From Wuchereria bancrofti (lineage: Eukaryota; Nematoda; Chromadorea; Rhabditida; Onchocercidae): a stretch of 64,000 bases of DNA. Numbering within the stretch: position 1 is the first letter of the stretch; each line of letters begins with the position of its first letter. The stretch spans positions 558,581 to 622,580 of the forward strand of contig SSBO01000015.1 of the NCBI GenBank assembly GCA_005281725.1, read 5' to 3'. The position numbers and the translations under genes were made by a program. Positions 50,100 to 64,000 of this stretch are shown piece after piece. The notes under the pieces are model-generated. The model worked only from the letters and a program-made list of their open reading frames with translations, did no database searches and had not been told where the DNA came from.

Positions 50100-50366
50100 A
50101 TGAATCTCCTTTTTGTTGTTCCCGGTCTTACCGGAGCAATAATCACTCATCCAAATAGGATCCATGTTCTGAGCTGTCATCAATGCAACAACAAGCAATA
50201 CCGTGCAGATGCGAGACCAACTCTACCTCTCACTTGCAGTGGAAGTAATGCATGCATGCTGCAGAAATTCAATCACTCATTAACTCAAATTATCGGATTA
50301 ACTGCTCCGGCAAATTGCTCTTCATTCACGAGTAATATGCTCGACCGAACGGATGGATTGGATTGA
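50100..50366 (+). CDS. possible small secreted cysteine-containing protein or exon
   Basis: ATG at 50100 opens 88 codons: a hydrophobic start (MNLLFVVPGLTGAII), then VLSCHQCNNKQYRADARP with Cys spacing CxxC, a further CSGSNAC and a late Cys. This resembles the first loop of Ly6/three-finger-like secreted nematode proteins, but the terminal CC..CN part is missing, so it would need another exon. No family match is certain, and the frame is short enough to be chance. It is also open in part on the other strand. Confidence 0.3.
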   Translation: MNLLFVVPGLTGAIITHPNRIHVLSCHQCNNKQYRADARPTLPLTCSGSNACMLQKFNHSLTQIIGLTAPANCSSFTSNMLDRTDGLD

Positions 50367-52615
50367 CGAGAAATGATGAGATTCATAAAAGATATTCGAG
50401 AAATAATGCAAAAGTAGGAGGTAGAGAGAGACGTAATGATGAAAGATCAAATTGTTCATCCTACCTGTTGCTAATAGCAGGTAGTAGTGATAGTAGTAGG
50501 AAGTGACGACAGTAACAAAATTCCCATTGCCTATATTCCATGGTTCATTTACCGTAATCCGTGTCCGTCCGTCCGTCGTCCGCCGCGGTTTGCTTTTACT
50601 CAGCAAAACAATTTAATCAACAAAAGTATTACTACTTGCTGATATGGTGGACAGCTCTGAGTACTTCAGAGTCGCATCTGATGTGACAAAGGATATGTCT
50701 TGGCATTAATTACAGCTATTGAATGTAATGCGTTGATTAAATTGTTTAGACTTACATATATTCAGATGAAGTCCTCAGACATACATATATTCAGATGAAG
50801 TCACGTACGTGGTTTGACGTAACAGGCATTGTTAACTGATTAAAATGATGTGACGAATTGAAATTGATAGCGTCAGTGACATCAGGTAGACACAACTAAC
50901 TATTATTATTCAAACAGCATCAACCGAAAGGCTTTCTCCTTTCTCTTTTAAATGCCCAATTTTCAGGTGCAATTTGTACGAAATGGAAAGGAAAGGAAAG
51001 CAAATCAGTCCAATGTTCCCTTCCTCAATCCCAAATTAAGCCTATAATTTGTAACAGAAAATACCTCAATTATACCTATAATATATTTCCATTCTATAGT
51101 AACCAAAAATTGAGCTCATTTAACAAACAAACAATTCCTTCCCGCTATGCTTCATTTCACGAATATTACCCCCAACAATTCTACATCCTTTGCTTGGCAA
51201 ATTAGTTTGCAAGTTCAAAAAAACAGAATTTAAAAGTGGGATTTGGAGAAGTGCACACACTCCGATAATGACTTCCATTGACAGGATGGACATTTAATTT
51301 TTTGAAAAGTTTTTTTCAAAAATTGAAATTACGTTTGAAATTTCAAAAATGTATACTGATACAAAATTTACTACAAAATACTACCAAATCCTTCCTTTTT
51401 TTTTAACTAATTCAAATTTAGAGTGAATGATAAGAAATTGAAAGTAGCTGGAAAGCGCTAACGAAACGAAGTGTTTCAGCGGGACATTTGCACAGGAAGC
51501 GGATTCAATAAAGAAAGAAAAGCAGAGTACCTGCGCATTAGGTGCAACATTAGCGCATTCAGTCATCTATACAGTTCCTAAATTTCTTGTATACTTATGA
51601 AATACTTTCCGCAGTTCCTCTTTCGGATTCTCTCCAAATGGAACTCAAATAAATGACTTAGTTTGTTAAGCATTTCAAAAACTCACTTTAAAGCAAGAAA
51701 AAGGCGTTACCTCAGGTAATAACAATTATCGCGATCAAATGTTGAATTAATTGCAAAAGTACCCTTCCCAAATCCAATCATCGCAATGCACTATATTTTG
51801 TGTTGAGAAAGATATCTCAAGGTGAAGAAATTTAATTTAAGTGAATTCCTCATTCTTACAAGAAATCGACCTCACGTCCAGCATATGACTTGTGTAATAC
51901 AGATAAAACATAATGCACCAATGTTTTAAAGTTCTTAATAGAATATTCATAAAATTCTTTAAATTTTGTGAGCTGAATTTTTAATTTAATCCACATAAGA
52001 AAGAAGTAAACGTAAGAATGAAAGAAATAGGCTTTGTAAAATTGAATGGATTTGATCTTCTTTGATTTTACTCTAAAACTGACGACAGGTACTGATGAGA
52101 AGACAATTGATTCTTCCGAGAGGTGCAAAATCATTTTTGTTAAAATTTGCAACTGTTGCTACTTCTTTCATTAAACTTTAATTCGCGTATGGTGTTTCGA
52201 TTGATAATGTTGGAAGACAGGGGAATTCCCTTGAATTCTCAAAAATTGAAAATGGAAACAAATATCTCGCTTTTTCTCAACAAAAAATGATTAGAAAGGT
52301 TTGTATATTGAAAAATGAAGAGGACAGCAAGTTGGACAGCAAGAAGAAATATGGCTGACCTAAGATTTGGATTAGAATTTGGTTCGATGATAACTATTAA
52401 AATGTCATAGCAACCTGTGTCTCATTCTCACTCATTAAGCAAAACACAATTCTCGTCCCATTCATCATCCATCTCCCTCTCTTCTCTTCTGTCTTGCTGA
52501 AATCCAGGTGTATGCGACTAATTAAACATTCACTACAATTTAGCTCATTAATCAGGCTAATGATGTTATTGCTCGCTGATAGACATTATTAATGAATTCA
52601 AAACTATTCAATCAG

Positions 52616-52693
<78 letters not shown>

Positions 52694-52706
52694 CACTACT
52701 ACTACT
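52616..52706. repeat. long (ACT)n microsatellite followed by (CAG)n
   Basis: About 30 ACT triplets with one CAC interruption, running directly into four to five GCA triplets to about 52720. The longest pure triplet tract in the window. Confidence 0.95.
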
Positions 52707-55700
52707 GCAGCAGCAGCAGTAGCCATTACGACGACCCTTGCATCTCTCATTAACAACAGAATTGACTGATAATAATCAAATTAAATATCATTACTGGTTC
52801 TTGGTTGGTTGATATTGTGCAACAACACACACACACACACATACACACATACACACACACACACACATACACATGGCCCTATTTTCATTGGCCAATGATT
52901 CCTCGTGATGTTACCATCATCGCCTAAATCTACAGTCTCGAAAAATGAGCATCGAGTTAAAATTTGCTGATTGAAATATTGATGAGAAGAGGATAACATC
53001 AAAGTGTTGTGGAAGAACAACACTGCTAATCATTCCGTTTATTTATCAGATCAGATCCCCTTGATCTTATCAGAATCAGATCAAACCATAGCCATGCTGT
53101 ATTCTTCACTTTTGGATTATCTGAACTCTATCTTGACTTCTCACTTTCTTAACAGTTGCTTAATTCCTCTGCGTAATCATCTCATTGTAGAATCGTTACA
53201 ACTGGAACAAAAAGATTTTGAAAATGTTGGCACTTAAATATTTTTCTTTTCTCTTTCTCTCTCTATTATTTGATGATGCATTTCAGTAAAAAGGATGAAT
53301 TGGTTATGTCTGTCCTAAAGATCATATTAGTCCTAAAAAGAAATGTAAGGTACATTCAGGTAACGGAAAAGAAGAAACAAAAAGAGAAGCTAAAAGAAAT
53401 AAACTGAAAGGACTTGCTATGTTCACGTTTTAAACGTGAAAATTGATACTGAATTATGGCATTTTTTATTTTTCTACAGCCTTTGAAAAAAGAATCAAAA
53501 GCTTTGAAATAATGAGAAATCTTAACTTAGTTTAAAAGAAAATTAGAAAAAATTTACTTGCAAAGCAGATTGGGCCAGTTGCCCCATGCGAAGGAAGTAC
53601 CATAAACTGAACTGGCCAAGTTAGCATGTTCTGCATTTTGTAGGAATATAACTAACTATTTGGCATACTCTCAGTTTAAGTCTTTTAAAGAAAATAGGAA
53701 AGTGGAAAAGTGATTGCATTTGGGCATTGGCCCATTAACGATAAGAGCAGAAAGTAAATGGTTTGAATTATGATAGATTGTCCTGCAAAGGTAAAATGCA
53801 AAACAAAGTTATTGTTTGCTATTAATCTTTGTAAAATGTCCAAAAGCATTCAGTGACAAAGCATTGACTTTACTGTCATCTCATCTCCTGTTCTAAATTG
53901 CTTCTTCTAAATATCGGTTAGTTGATTTTGCTAATGTGCCGCCTTGATTCTCTAGCAAAGCCTTCGGGCCAAGGAATGCAGACGAAAAGTAAAATGTTCT
54001 ATTGAAGAGCAGTCTAAGGAACTAAGGAAAATTTTAAGATGCAGTTTACTGCTAAGTAATGATTGTTACTGATAGATAGGACATAGATATAGTAAATAAT
54101 TCAGAAGCATATTCCTGTCGAAATAATAAAAATTTTATTGCTAATTGACTTGTCACTATCAATAGTCCGAGTATTCGAATAAAGCAACTTATGGCTTAAA
54201 CAATTCCTTTCCAAAATTTCCTCTTAAACCATATGCAAACTTCGCTCCAAATTATTTGACATACATTTTCTGCTCGCATATGTATGGTTGGCAACGGTAA
54301 TGAGGACAATTCTGGATAAACTCGAAGATTGCAGGGCGAAAAGTACAGGTGAAGAAAAAAAAAAGACCAAAGATCCAGCTTAACCTGAACAAAAGCACCA
54401 ATTTTCAATAAAACTTTCGTAAAATGATAGATGTAAGTAATAGACGTCCTTCAAAGTAAACTATTATTTTGGCTCGAGCTACATGGCCTAGCAAAAAGTG
54501 GACTTGGTGAAGATCAAAATAACTCTTGAGACTCAGCAAAAATATTATCCTTAACTAAGAGAGTAAGCCAAGGTAAGCCATTTATTTCAAGTATAAGCCA
54601 AGAGAGCATTGCAATATGCTTGGTAGATTTTGCCAGAAATGATGAAAATTTCACTTTGAAAACAAATTTTGGCGGTTAGAAACTGCATCGAAGAGAAATG
54701 CCTGCTTGGTTACAATTAAACGATGTTAACAAAATAATATACATAATGGGTGGAAACTTCGACAGGTAGGTAATATTTCGTTTATTAGCCTGCGTCAATG
54801 CCGCTTGGCGCGCTTACATCAAGGATTTTCGGGTTACTTCAGGTAAAGAGTAATCGATGTGAAGTGGCCTTCGAAAAAACGAAATTATTACCAATGTTAA
54901 TTACTTTTTGCCCATGAACAACTCATTATCACTTGCCTTTTCCTCCTTTTCAAGAGGCCACATCAAGTGGACACACCGCTAATAACCCTTTCACTTCTAA
55001 CGACAACCACTTAATGGCCATCATTGTTTCTCTTCTTTTCGACAGCCATAAAATAGTTGGATGGAATTCTTTTCAAATTTCCATAGACGTTTCATGCTGG
55101 AATTTAAGCTTATCTTCCCACTTTAAATTGCAACATGTAAGAGTTCTCCACTAATCCTTGTGACCATTGGTTTCAAATTTTAAAAAATTTGAAGACATTT
55201 TAAGTACTCAAATTCATTTGCACAGAACAGTCACACTTCTAGATTCTTTGAATTTCCAAAGTCATATAATGGAAACATTCGAATAGAGCATTTTGAGAAA
55301 TATTAAAAGCAAGCGTATTGAAAGGAATAAATTTCTTCCAGCAACATATTTTAAAATTTCAAAATTCTAAAACTGCTCAAAAGATAGAGGGAAATTATTA
55401 CTGATCCATCTAATATGGAGAAGTGAACACAGACCGAATTTTGAATGCGCGTTTTTTTTTTATACCCAACAATAGTAATAAACACTGAAAAAAAAAGTGT
55501 TCGGATTGGACCAAGGAAATGAATGATAATGATGAGATTGATGGTGAATAATAAAGATGAGTGGTACTAATGGTACTAATGACCATCAGATGACCCAAAT
55601 TGTCCAGCAATAGGATTAATTTCAAAAAATTAATTAGCCAGAAAATCGAACCGTTATTGCGAAATACACTTCAAGGTAATGAGAATAGACAGGTAAAAAG

Positions 55701-58083
55701 AAAACGAATAACCAACCGCTTACCCGAGTTTCAAAACAACAATAAGAAGAACAAATAGTTCAACGAACCCAAAACATTGCTACAAACATTTTTCAACTCA
55801 ACGATTATGGGTCATTTGTTGTATCTCATTTGAGCCAGAGAAACCCACTAGAGATATTTATCAGAAAAACTTCATCATTTTATTACTTATCAAATGAGTG
55901 TTAAGTAGATTGCATGATGTCTAGATCTATCTGATAGCAAACACTGCATTTCATGTAACCTGAAACCCACACATCACCCAATTGCTCATTGCTGCAACTT
56001 GACACTAAACTGTCGTTGGCGCAGTTTATTATCATTATCATACACCATCGCTACGTAAATAACATTAAGAATATCAGTTTTATCATAGCATCACAGTAAG
56101 CCATACTGATCGGTGATCGAGTGATAATGACGTTGATAAGAGCAGTGATGTGAGATAATCTGTCTCACTTTTCCATACAACCGTTTCACCGATTAATGTG
56201 ATCAATTATGGAAGTGAAATAATTCTGTAGCAAGTAAGGAATATGATTCCGGAAACTAGAACAGAAAAATCAAACACAACCGATGCCATTTTTTATTAGG
56301 AAGAAGACGGTATACTGGTTTCAAACTAACCGGATAATAGTTATTACCGGCAACTGGGGAGGACACCATGCGATGAAAAGTCTGATTTTGCATACGTAGT
56401 GACGTTATTTCAAGTATATGCAGTGTGTGTCATAGTTAAGTGCTAATTAAAAATAGCTTTAAAATATTATCCAATAACCATGGTCAAAATTTACACAAAA
56501 TTTTAATTAACTGTTAGCCAGAAATACAGAGATTAGTTAAAAATTCAGCCGTGTTTACATCTTATTATCTATTATCCGTTCCCTCTTTGATGACAAATCA
56601 GTCTTTCAACCTAATTATTCATCTCTCTCCACGTGTCTTACGTGCTCGTGACTGATATTCCAATTGTATTTTTTGGCTCAGTTATCCTAGACAGTGCATG
56701 ACTTTTCCACCTTTCTTATACTACGAAGAAAGTTAACAGATTATAAAATTGAAATAAAACAGATTACGAAAGGCAACGCTTTACCGTAATTTGATAATTT
56801 CCCTCTCAGAAAGAACATTGGTCAAAATGGAACAATGAATATTTGCTGGAACGAATGCATGATTAAAATGAATTAAACGACATTTAACTGAACTGAGAGA
56901 GGAGGAATGCAATTACTGATAGCAGCTGAAAAGGTCGAGAAGTCGAGAGGCGAGCGGAAAAGAAATAAGGAAGAGCGCAATTGAATCGAATCAGTTGTAT
57001 CCGCATCACGGGACCGGTTCCCTTGAACCGATGAACCGATACAGAAGTGATCCTGAAATGAAGAACTACCTCAAACTAACCGGAGATCAGGAGAGAAAGG
57101 ATTAACTGATTAGATGTTATAAAAAGGAAGAAAGGAGAGAATGAAGGACGCATGGAAGGATGAATTAAGGGATCAATCATAATCAGAATAGATTACCGTA
57201 GAAGAAGAGATTTAGCTTAGGACTTGCTTCTGGTAATTTATTTCCAGTGAATTTTTCTCTTTTAAAAAATGAAATATTCAATAGAAGAATACTGATCATA
57301 TCTACCTATCATGTGATAACAACTATTCACTGATAAGCATTCCCACTATCATTTTATCTTTCTCACTTTAGTCACTCCAGTTTGTCGTTTTACTTCCTCA
57401 GCTGACTGATACGTGAAAAGTTCGCCAAATTTTGGATTATTCTGAAACTGCACTCTTTGTTCCGGAAATTCTGAACAAAAAATTTCGAAAATCAGAACTG
57501 ATATGTCTTTTAGATTCCCAACAATTAATTACATTTGTTATTTTTCTTCACCAATAATTTGGATAAATTTGATTTCAATTTTAATATCTGAAAAGAAACG
57601 AAAGCTGAGAGAGAAAGGGTGTACACGAGCTGCTTACGATTTACCATACAACAACAACAACATCTGTTTGGCAAGTGTTTTTCGCAAATAACAATTATTA
57701 TTCAGAGGAAAAGTTCAAAGGTCACAGCAATTCGGATCACATAATCCGTTGTGATGAAAGGGATAACATCGCCGACATTAAGTAAACGACACGAGCTATT
57801 ATTGGATACTGAATTACTATTCTAACTTTAATTGATGAGAGATTGAATAATTGTCCGTGACGATAATGTGTATAGTAGAATCGATAATTATGAGAAAATT
57901 TTGCAGGAGGCATTTGAAAAGATGTCCAAAAAAATTAATGTTGTCTTTTTGGAGAGGAATAAAATCTTTGTTGAGACCATTTAAAAGCTTTAAAATAGCT
58001 TATAATTCAAAGCAGCATTCCAGGCTACTACTACTCAATACTAATCTCAATTTGCCTTCTCTGAGACGATTCACAATTTGATT

Positions 58084-58108
58084 GGCTGATTGATTGATTG
58101 ATTGATTG
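58084..58108. repeat. (TTGA)n microsatellite
   Basis: Six TGAT tetramers in a row. Confidence 0.85.
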
Positions 58109-61100
58109 AATAAAGATTTTGTATTTACAGAAAAATATGGCTTATATTTTAAGCAAGCAGATACTGCGAAATAAAATTAAATTATGAAAAGGAAAAAGCA
58201 CTTCGTCTTCGAGACATTTACATATTCAGTGACATACTTCCAAATTTGAAATATTTAAATGAGAGAATGAATGGTAGGTGCTTTAAGTAAAACATCCGCA
58301 TCCATCCGCACATTTGTTTTATTTAGAAGTGCAAATTTCATCATTTGTGCAAATACAATGATAAATCAAAACGATCGACGCGAAGCGTAAGAATTCATTC
58401 GTTTCACTAAGCAAATATATATATAGTTCCATTTTTTCCATTTTAATAAATTATTATTTAATCAGCTGCTTCAAGGACGAATCAGGCATGCACCTACTCA
58501 GACAAAAAGAGAAGCACATGCATTCAGGCATGCAAATGCATGTACAAATGCATGTTTCAATAAATTCTACAAAAAATTTATTAGTTTATCATGTCACTGA
58601 AGGGTGATTCTTCTGCTAACAAAGTAATGTTTACAATGTGTTCAAAAGGATGAAAGAAGATCAATCAGATCAATCACTTACTTGCATGACCATTAAATAC
58701 TTCGGAATAAATCACTCTTCACAGTTTAGCCTGAAAGTTGAAATTCTTGTAAGATACTTTTTCAAACAGTGAAAATGTACGAGAAGAAAAAGACGCGGAA
58801 AAAACATTTACTATTCGTAATGCTAAATGAAATACCACCGCAGAATTTATAAGTCCAACTTCAGAGCAATTTCAAGTCATGACAAAATCTGAGAAATTAA
58901 TAAATTTCCATTGGTAAAACTAAAAAATTAAATTAGGTACAAGGAAATAGAATGCAAGATATTTAAATGAAAACACTTTTCATAAAATATGAAAATATAT
59001 TGTAATTAAATGATTGACTTCGAGAGCAAGAGACAAGCCAAAAATTCTGCTTCCCCTCCAAACATAAGTAGAATTGAGCAGAATTTCGGAATGTCAAACA
59101 ATTTTCAGAAATCTTCGATTACTGCCTAAACATAAGATGTTTAGTTCAAGTCGATTTATTTTCAGCCGTAAAATTGTCATCCTGTGTTGAAATTCGATTA
59201 CAAAGTGTCAAAGAACACGTAGAAGGCATTTTATCTATTTCAGTAATCAGATGAAGAAATGATAAGTGATAAGGTAGGTGATTAATTAAGGAACCATGGA
59301 ATAATAAGTAACTTAAGCTATTATAGAAGCGGAAATCATTGAATGTCAACGAAGCACATTCGTTATCAAATGGACCGGTGGGAGAAGCAAGGTAGCAAGT
59401 GGAGAGAAGATATTCGATGAATAATTAATGTAGAAGGAGGAGCCTCGCTCGATCTAATTGTCCCATAGATCCGTTAATTTGTTCAGTAGTGAAATTATGC
59501 TAAAAATGTCTTCCACATTATGTCAAAGACTTTAGGTAATGATGGATGACAGGTGACAGGAATCCCCTCTCTTTAATTCTGGTTAATTTAATCAAAACTA
59601 GAGGATCGGTTCAAAGTTATGGATTATTTCGGATAAAATAGAGGAGTTGGTTGGGGTCAACTAGAAAACAGTCAAAAATGCCATCCACTATTTTGTTAGA
59701 AAATTTATCTTGAAAAGGAATCTAAATCGCATGAAACACTGACCAATGGTATATACAAATATAATCCAAGTGTATCTGAATATTTTCTGTGCTTCTGAAT
59801 TAATTGCAGTTTTGAATTAATTGGAGGAGGATAAACCCAACGTGATTACAATCATCAGAATTTCATACTAAATTATTATGTTTGTTACTTAATCAAATTT
59901 ACGTAACGCAACCTGGAATGTGTCAGACAGTATGTTAGAGGGATGAAAAATATCCCGACCGGAAAGCCAACTGAAAAGCATAGTCTAGACGGTCTCCGAT
60001 TTCCTGAAATTGACACTTGTAATAAAGCAAACATGAAATTTGGCGCTCACACGAAAAAATCAAAAGTAATTCGAATTTTTTATGTTAATCATCAAAGCTT
60101 AGCACAACTATGGAAAGTGTCATCCATCACTGATAGTGATTTTTTATAAAATTTATTTAAATTGCAATTTGTTGATTTCATTAAACGACAAATCGATGCT
60201 CTTGTTCGAATTACATCGCAGTCATTTGAAAATTGTCGTTGCATTCTTCCCAAATTGTTTGAATTTTCATCTTAGAGTTTGAAATTACCATTTTCTACGC
60301 ATAGAAATTTACAGAGATCATCGAAATCAGTGAGAATTGTGAAATGAAACTTTCAATGCACAGTTAGGCTTTTCAGTCTTATAACTCCCTCAAGACTGGA
60401 GCACTGCTCAACAATATGATCAGCTTATCGTTATCGATAAGTGAAACCTAAACAGAAGGATCCCAGTTCCTTTCTGATGAAAGTAATTTACAAATTGGCA
60501 GACAAATCAGTCTGCTTTACATTTCTAATAAATTTAAATTTAACTGTCACCAACTCGTATCATATTGAATGTCAAGACTAATAGCTGAACAATTCTCTTC
60601 CATAAAAGCATCATAAAAAAGAAATTTTGGAGGAAGTAAAAGAGAAGAGATTTAATCCGGGCTTTGACACTATAATTGTGGCATAATCGAGGTATTCGTA
60701 AGGTTCCTGCCTGCTACAGAGAACGATAACTAATTACACTGCTAACTGCTTCAATATTTAGTTTAAGTGGGGCGTAGCAAATTTAGGTGACAACCAAGTG
60801 ACAACCACTTTGAACTAATATATTTAGACTTAAAGCATCGGTTAGCCTAAAGTTGGTTCTTTATAAGTAATAAAATCAAAGTTTGAGCATATGATCGATG
60901 ATACTGTCACCAAAACATTAACCGATTTCGAGACAGTTGATGTAAGTATATTATATGTCAACTTGGCATCACACAACAAGGAGAAGTTTTGACGACAATT
61001 AGCAATTCCAATTTTTCCCGTTCTAATAACTGACAATGGATTTGGCAAAAAAAAAAGAGTGCAAGGTGAATATCTCACCAATTTGAGAATTTGAGAGACT

Positions 61101-64000
61101 AGCATGCAGCAAAATTGAACTAAATGCTCTGACATTAATAACAGCCATCAGATAAACAGAAAAGTTTAATTTTAAGCAAACAATAATTAAAAATTCGATT
61201 GATCAAAATTCGATTCAAGCCATTTTAAATAATAACAGTAACAGTTTTTCTTCAGGTTTCATCATTTTGCATTAGTAATTAAGCAAGTCATCGAAGTAGC
61301 AGTAATGCTACTACTGTTAGTTCTCAGAATTGCTTGACAATGATCAATAAAATGATAAATAAAGTATTACTACAGCAGAGTTAAAAAAACAAATTGAGAT
61401 TTAATTTTTACAGAACATTAATAAATTATCTATGAAAAATGATAAATCGAAGCCTCTATCTTATTAAATCGAATAAGTAATGAGGTGTAGAATGTGGATT
61501 ATCGGTCATTGGTCATCGTCAAATACGTGCACATCTGTACATTTGACATAATTGCCATTAATTCTTAAATTTCAAAAATGAAGCGACACTTTGTGCATAA
61601 ACTAAGAATGTTAGCATGAAGAACAATTCCTGGAAGAAAAGACGTAGAAAATCAAAAAGTACTAAATCAGTTTAATTGCTTGCTAATATGCTTCTACGGT
61701 GAAACTCAGATTAACTCAGCTAAATAATACCTAAAGTTAGAATTTAAATTAAAGCTAATCTTGGTAAAAATTTCTCACCGAAACTACGACTTGCTTGCTA
61801 GAGCTTATTTCGTCACTAAAAAGGAACTTGTTTAAATGATGAACATAAATTGAAAACAACTTGATTATTTTCATTTCAGAGTATCATTCTTATTAAGAAA
61901 GAAGTTGAAGTCAAAGATGGACCATTTCATTGCAAGACATTTCATTTGTTATCCTTCAAAAATTCGAAATCAGGAATGGTCGATTATAATTTGAACCTAA
62001 ACTTTTACTAACTTTCCGGTATTTCTTTGTTCATTTTCCAGTTTCTAAGAGAAAAGAGATAGGATCGATAATGTAATTGAATATTTGTTAAATGGATTAA
62101 AAAAATGAATTAAAAAAAATACATTTATTTGCTGCTACTGGAAAAAATGCTAACAACAGAGATTTATTATTACTTTGTATCTCTAATTTGCTCACCTATT
62201 AATTCTACTGGGATGAGGGAATGATTTATAAAGAATTGAATTGTATTGAAAAATTTGACGTTATGTTGTTAGCTTCTTTCCGGAACATTTTTCCGTAAAA
62301 ATATGGCTCATTTCAGGTATTGGATTTTGTAATTTCAATCTATTTTGTAACCTTCTTCAAACTGACCGAATGACATGCCAAAGATGTAACTAATCGCAGA
62401 ACAAAAAATTAGGCGAATCTTCTGATTGATATCGAACGATCTGCGGAAAACACGTGAATATTACTTGATGATGACGTATGTTCTGCTTTTTAAAGTGAAA
62501 TCCATGCTCTCACTATTTTTATATGAATTGAGCTCAATAATACCGAATTTTTCAACTAAATTCAGCTCACAAGAAATATTCTTTAAACAGCCTAAATTTT
62601 TTGTGAAATGAATAATTGGAGGAAATATGAGAAATTAATATTTATATAATATATTAGCTTGTAAGAAACGTTTAAAATTATAGCACGATAACTTCCAGTT
62701 TTTTAATATAATGAAAATTTTTATAGAAATAAAAGATAATTAATTGCTACAATTTTTTTTGTAAGCCATTAAAAAAATTACTTTTTACGTAGACGTTGTG
62801 GCAAAAACTGAAAAGGAGAATTATTAGCATGACTTGGGCTGCTTAGATGACAACAAGCATTAAATCAAATGGCGCATTTGGAAGGAATAAATATATTGTG
62901 GAAGGCATCATCCAAAGATCCATTAAAATATTATGATTATGTTTTTTAAATATTATTTGATTTATAGCTTCAACAAACGCTATATCTTTCAGGCGAGCAT
63001 AAAGTGAATGATTTTATAATATTATAACTATTCATGTTCCATTTGCCTATTCATCCTTCACCAAATGGATTTACATTTTCAAATGCTATCTCTAGCATCA
63101 GACTATTTTCATAAATAAAGTTGAAAGCATTGGGGTGATAACAGCAATAGCGATGATAACTTTTTTACAGTGATAGCAAATGATAGCTACAGGAGCCTAT
63201 ATCACCGATCATGATTTAAACGATCATAATGATAACCTCGAAAAAGAATGATTTTCTATCAATTTATTGATGGAAAATTTCATTAGAGTGATAAGGTATT
63301 GATTTCATACCTCTATCTCACCCACCACAAAGTCTCTTAAAGAAGAGTGGTGTCAACAGGCAATTCGTTAACAACCATTCAATCATCGGTCTTATCGATA
63401 TAATAAACTTAATTAGAGAGGTATATACTTTTCTCTTTCGGAATTTGACGAACGACACTAATAGAACCTCATTTTACTGATATTATAATTGCTGCATAAA
63501 TAACAAAAACGTCTATACAATGTTTAATTGGACTGACAAAATTGTGTTGGAGCAAAATTTCTTTTCAAAAAAAAAAAGAAAAATAAAAAAATTACCGTCA
63601 ATTTTAGAATTGCATCGAAAATAGGCACAGAGAATCAGATTTCGAAAAAGGAAAAGGGAAAAACTAGTAATAGAGTGATAATTATCTCACAACTTGGCAG
63701 CTTTATTCTCCCATTTCATTACCTGTATTACTCACAGGCTTGTTTCAAATTCGATAGTTAATGCTATTTTTTGATTTGAAAGGAAGGACATAATTTTGTT
63801 GAACAAAAATGCAGTGACATAAGGGAATCACTTGGATTTAAAAGTTAAATGTTTAATCATTTAAATTGAAGATTACATGGCTTTTGTGTACGGTAGAAAA
63901 AATGGCCGTATATGATCGATTCATCAATTATCAAAGGAAAAAGTAAGCAATGCAAATGTTCTTCTGACAGGTGGTATCAGTTGGGCGGTAAGAGGATGCC

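Larger units (their letters stand above)
38197..64000. other. about 26 kb without a supported gene
   Basis: I find no chain of exons with matching splice phases and family similarity here. The longest frames are repeat-derived or short. It lies 5' of alr-1, so it may be a regulatory landscape, or one or more very long introns of genes whose exons are elsewhere. Individual candidates (a perfect hairpin, a GC-rich patch, three possible exons) are listed separately. Confidence 0.55.

Noticed and set aside
63971..63990. Possible 20-nt exon between TTCTGACAG and GTAAGAG at the right edge
   Set aside because: Too short to assess and cut off from context.
1..64000. tRNA genes, spliced-leader RNA, CRISPR arrays, intact transposons
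   Set aside because: By eye I found no cloverleaf with the conserved B-box, no spliced-leader sequence, no spaced direct repeats of CRISPR type, and no transposase or reverse-transcriptase motif. A tRNAscan and RepeatMasker run would settle this.

Overview
This is a eukaryotic, AT-rich window with intron-rich genes. Exons are about 20-950 nt, introns mostly about 60-700 nt with GT..AG ends, and two genes start a few bases after a strong TTTTCAG-type acceptor, as expected for spliced-leader trans-splicing. Protein relatives (an ALR-1-type homeodomain, nematode LAPTM-like protein, CTR copper transporter, CANT1-type apyrase) fit a nematode, most likely a filarial or other spirurid parasite; the species cannot be fixed from the sequence alone. 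Gene models were built by hand by matching splice sites, reading phase and family similarity.

Layout. 0-3.3 kb (+): C-terminal half of VPS41, running off the left edge, ending in a RING-H2 domain. 3.8-4.2 kb (+): an unresolved small gene whose coding signal switches frame twice. 5.1-10.8 kb (-): three closely spaced genes: apyrase, a 110-residue unknown, and a CTR copper transporter. 13.8-23.5 kb (-): a 23-exon gene encoding 1332 residues with the full architecture of TANGO1/MIA3 (signal peptide, MIA-type SH3, lumenal region, membrane anchor, long coiled coil, proline-rich tail). 26.8-28.7 kb (+): a LAPTM-like four-pass membrane protein. 30.1-31.9 kb (+): an unrecognised signal-peptide, N-glycosylated, single-pass membrane protein with a poly-serine tail. 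33.6-38.2 kb (-): an aristaless/ARX-type homeobox gene (alr-1). 38.2-64 kb: about 26 kb without a supported gene, rich in microsatellites, lying upstream of the homeobox gene.

Functional themes. VPS41 (HOPS tethering), the LAPTM-like protein (late endosome/lysosome), TANGO1 (export of bulky cargo such as collagen from ER exit sites) and apyrase (nucleoside diphosphate removal in the secretory lumen) all act in the endomembrane system. The homeobox gene is a developmental regulator, and the gene-poor flank is what would be expected around such a locus.

The most notable result is the complete TANGO1-like gene, because Caenorhabditis elegans is generally described as lacking TANGO1. Its lumenal part carries an unusual histidine-rich exon, and its introns contain several local duplications including a near-perfect partial copy of one exon.
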